A stretch of 64,000 bases of DNA, from the NCBI GenBank assembly GCA_947628795.1, contig CANRBF010000007.1, positions 1-64,000 of the forward strand, written 5' to 3'. Shown one piece after another: positions 62,387 to 64,000 of this stretch. The notes beneath the pieces are model-generated. The model did not search any database, was not told where the DNA came from, and was given only the letters and a program-made list of their open reading frames with translations. The DNA comes from an uncultured Monoglobus sp. (GTDB lineage: Bacteria > Bacillota > Clostridia > Monoglobales > Monoglobaceae). Numbering within the stretch: the first letter of the stretch is position 1; the number at the start of each line of letters is the position of its first letter. Made by a program: the position numbers and the translations under genes.

Positions 62387-62410
62387 CGCGGCGTTTATTG
62401 ACTTGCCGCG
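62387..62410. promoter_or_regulatory. Inverted repeat over the -35 box of the aminopeptidase gene
   Basis: CGCGGC (62387-62392) and GCCGCG (62405-62410) flank twelve bases that include the -35 box. It could be an operator; no regulator is known. Confidence 0.3.
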
Positions 62411-62426
62411 GAATAATTGATATAAT
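62398..62426 (+). promoter_or_regulatory. Promoter of the M18 aminopeptidase gene
   Basis: TTGACT (62398-62403), 17 bases, TATAAT (62421-62426), only 12 bases before the AGGAGG-preceded start. Confidence 0.7.
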
Positions 62427-62438
62427 GAACTCAGGAGG

Positions 62439-63755
62439 ATGATCATGGATAATTTGAATTTTACGAAAGAATTAATAGGCTTTATTGACGAAAGCCCGGT
62501 AAGCTTTATTGCGGTTGACAACTTAAAGAAAATGCTTTTGGGAAACGGCTTTTCGGAGCTTTATGAATCCCAAAAATGGGAAATCAAACCCGGTGGAAAA
62601 TACTTTGTGACCCGGAACGGTTCGGCTGTTATCGCGTTCAAGGTTCCCGGGGACCCGAAGGCTTTCGCGATCGTTGCCGCGCACAGTGATTCGCCCGGCT
62701 TTAAAATCAAACCCGCCGCCGAAATGCGCGTTGAGGATAAATACGTTAAGCTCAACGTTGAAAAGTACGGCGGCCCGAATATCTCAACATGGTTCGACCG
62801 TCCGCTTTCGGTGGCGGGAAGAGCGGCGGTCAAGACAAATAAAGGAATCGAAATGAGACTTGTAAATATTGACCGCGACCTGCTTATTATCCCGAGTCTC
62901 GCTGTCCACATGAACAGAAGCGCGAGCGACAGCCGCGCCTTCAACATTCAAAATGAACTTCTTCCTCTGTTATCGAGCGGCGACAGCAAAAAAGGCTTTA
63001 TAGAGATCATTGCTGACAGTATCAACGCGCGCGCTGATGATATAATAGGAACCGACCTGTTTTTATATACCCGTCTCAAAGGCAGAATTTGGGGCAGCGA
63101 AGGTGAGTTTTTCTCATCCCAAAGAATAGATGACCTTCAGTGCGCCTATACGGGTATGATGGCGCTTACGGATTCAAAGGACAGTCATTCGGTACAGATG
63201 TGCTGCGTGTTTGACAACGAGGAAGTCGGCAGCGGCACAAAACAGGGCGCGAAATCAACATTTATGCGCGACGTTATGCTCAGGATCTGCAAAGCCCCGG
63301 GCATGGACGAAAGCGATATGCTGCGTATGCTTGCTTCAAGCTTTATGCTCTCGGCGGACAACGGCCACGCGGTGCACCCAAATTATCCCGACAGATCGTG
63401 CCCCACAAACAGGCCGTACCTGAACGGCGGCGTGCTTGTCAAATACAACGCGCAGCAAAAATATACCACCGACGGCGTGTCTGAGGGCGTTTTCCTGAAA
63501 ATTTGCGAGGACGCGGGCGTTCCGTATCAAAAATATGTCAATCGCAGCGACATTCCGGGAGGCTCGACCCTCGGCAATCTTTCAACCGAGCAGGTTTCGA
63601 TAAACACAATTGATATAGGCGCGGCACAGCTTGCCATGCACTCGACATATGAGACGGCAGGCACATATGACGCGAAATATCTTTACGAATCAATGAAAGC
63701 ATTTTATAATGTCAGCATAATATCGCCCGCAGACGGGATCTATAATATCAATTAA
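62439..63755 (+). CDS. M18 family aminopeptidase
   Basis: A 438-residue cytoplasmic metallo-aminopeptidase with two metal ions. Metal and catalytic motifs of the family are visible: VAAHSDSPGFKIKP (first metal histidine), FDNEEVGSGTKQGAKSTFMR (catalytic and metal glutamates), LSADNGHAVHPNYPDR, and the C-terminal TLGNLSTEQVSINTIDIGAAQLAMHS. M18 members prefer acidic or neutral N-terminal residues; the preference here is unknown. Two closely spaced in-frame ATGs exist near the start (62439 and 62445); AGGAGG at 62432-62437 is placed better for ATG at 62445, so translation may begin there, two residues later. Confidence 0.93.
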   Translation: MIMDNLNFTKELIGFIDESPVSFIAVDNLKKMLLGNGFSELYESQKWEIKPGGKYFVTRNGSAVIAFKVPGDPKAFAIVAAHSDSPGFKIKPAAEMRVEDKYVKLNVEKYGGPNISTWFDRPLSVAGRAAVKTNKGIEMRLVNIDRDLLIIPSLAVHMNRSASDSRAFNIQNELLPLLSSGDSKKGFIEIIADSINARADDIIGTDLFLYTRLKGRIWGSEGEFFSSQRIDDLQCAYTGMMALTDSKDSHSVQMCCVFDNEEVGSGTKQGAKSTFMRDVMLRICKAPGMDESDMLRMLASSFMLSADNGHAVHPNYPDRSCPTNRPYLNGGVLVKYNAQQKYTTDGVSEGVFLKICEDAGVPYQKYVNRSDIPGGSTLGNLSTEQVSINTIDIGAAQLAMHSTYETAGTYDAKYLYESMKAFYNVSIISPADGIYNIN

Positions 63756-63786
63756 AATTTTAAAATATTTTGATCATGAATTTGAC

Positions 63787-63815
63787 AGACCCCCGAAAAC
63801 AATATTCGGGGGTCT
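63787..63815 (+). terminator. Terminator after the M18 aminopeptidase gene
   Basis: AGACCCCCGAA and TTCGGGGGTCT form a perfect 11-bp stem around AACAATA, followed by CGGTCTTTAAATTT. Confidence 0.8.
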
Positions 63816-63869
63816 CGGTCTTTAAATTTATAGGAGTTATTTCTGAACAACTTTAACAAATTGCAAAAC

Positions 63870-64000
63870 TCGATGAAAGTCCTCGTGGAACGTCGAGGGC
63901 GCCGTCCCTTACGGATTTGGGGAGCGCTTGATGTTAGGCTCGCCCCTTGGGGAGAGCTGTCAGCAAAGCTGACTGAGAGGGGTTTGTTTTCCAAATCGCA
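63870..64000. repeat. Dispersed hairpin repeat, copy G (cut by the window edge)
   Basis: GTCGAGGGCGCCGTCCCTTACGG is followed by TTAGGCTCGCCCCTTGGGGA, hairpin GTCAGC-AAA-GCTGAC and TGAGAGGGGTTTG, then CCAAATCGCA at the window end. The last 70 bases match copy D at 26458-26529 apart from the hairpin sequence. No TAG-heptad end is visible on its left side. Confidence 0.65.

Noticed and set aside
63752-63994. Small open frame at the right edge
   Set aside because: It lies across a terminator and the dispersed repeat and has no ribosome binding site.

Overview
The window looks like a chromosomal segment of a spore-forming, anaerobic Gram-positive bacterium of the class Clostridia, probably a gut-type lineage; family or genus cannot be fixed from this sequence. 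The evidence is spore genes (cotJA, cotJB, a GerW/YtfJ protein, a PdaB-like deacetylase), WhiA, the hprK-murB-rapZ-yvcK-whiA operon, HrcA/CIRCE control of the chaperones, a large Firmicutes-type SRP RNA next to dnaX, oxygen-sensitive class III ribonucleotide reductase, and very regular sigma-A promoters with 17-bp spacers.

Layout. 1-2450: tRNA-Leu, uvrC and ptsH (HPr). 2450-5290: a large serine recombinase and a small unknown gene abut a cotJA-cotJB-cotJC coat operon whose third gene is cut off after 32 family-like codons, which is consistent with an element integrated in cotJC. 5430-6490: DUF421 and DUF4363 membrane-associated proteins. 6760-11410: an SDR dehydrogenase, Hsp33, a D,D-carboxypeptidase and an SLH amidase. 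11436-16182: gerW-like, DUF2953, scpB, scpA, an M50 protease and lysA, all in one direction. 16452-20758: PdaB-like deacetylase, a protein with two possible OB-folds, sfsA, a TIM-barrel isomerase and a GH105 hydrolase. 20798-26331: the cell-wall and carbon-control operon hprK-PHP-murB-rapZ-yvcK-whiA. 26566-33667: an Agr-type two-component pair downstream of the hrcA-grpE-dnaK-dnaJ heat-shock operon. 33815-38747: uvrB-uvrA. 38756-42328: an HTH-cupin-acyl-CoA ligase fusion and a secreted stalk-domain protein. 42373-47844: archaeal-type aspartyl-tRNA synthetase, ybaB, dnaX, SRP RNA, a MATE exporter and a Spx/ArsC-like protein. 47950-50405: nrdD. 50445-60079: a secreted alpha-2-macroglobulin-like protein, a cysteine desulfurase-thiI pair and a secreted subtilase. 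60124-63755: cinA, a ROK kinase and an M18 aminopeptidase.

Two things stand out. First, the cotJC junction with its adjacent serine recombinase resembles the sporulation-gene intervening elements known from sigK (skin) and spsM (SP-beta), but no 3' half of cotJC is visible here. Second, a family of short dispersed repeats (eight sites: 2585, 6486, 8566, 9951, 26414, 29701, 31661, 63870) occupies intergenic gaps. The full copies have terminal inverted repeats of the AACGTAGG type, then TAG triplets spaced every 7 bases, which puts stops in all three frames from either side, then two mirror-image hairpin modules. Several genes (dacF-like, amidase, grpE, DUF4363) take their stop codon from the repeat, and the ribosome binding sites of hslO, dnaK and dnaJ lie flush against its outer edge. 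Three copies carry other small inserts or are truncated.
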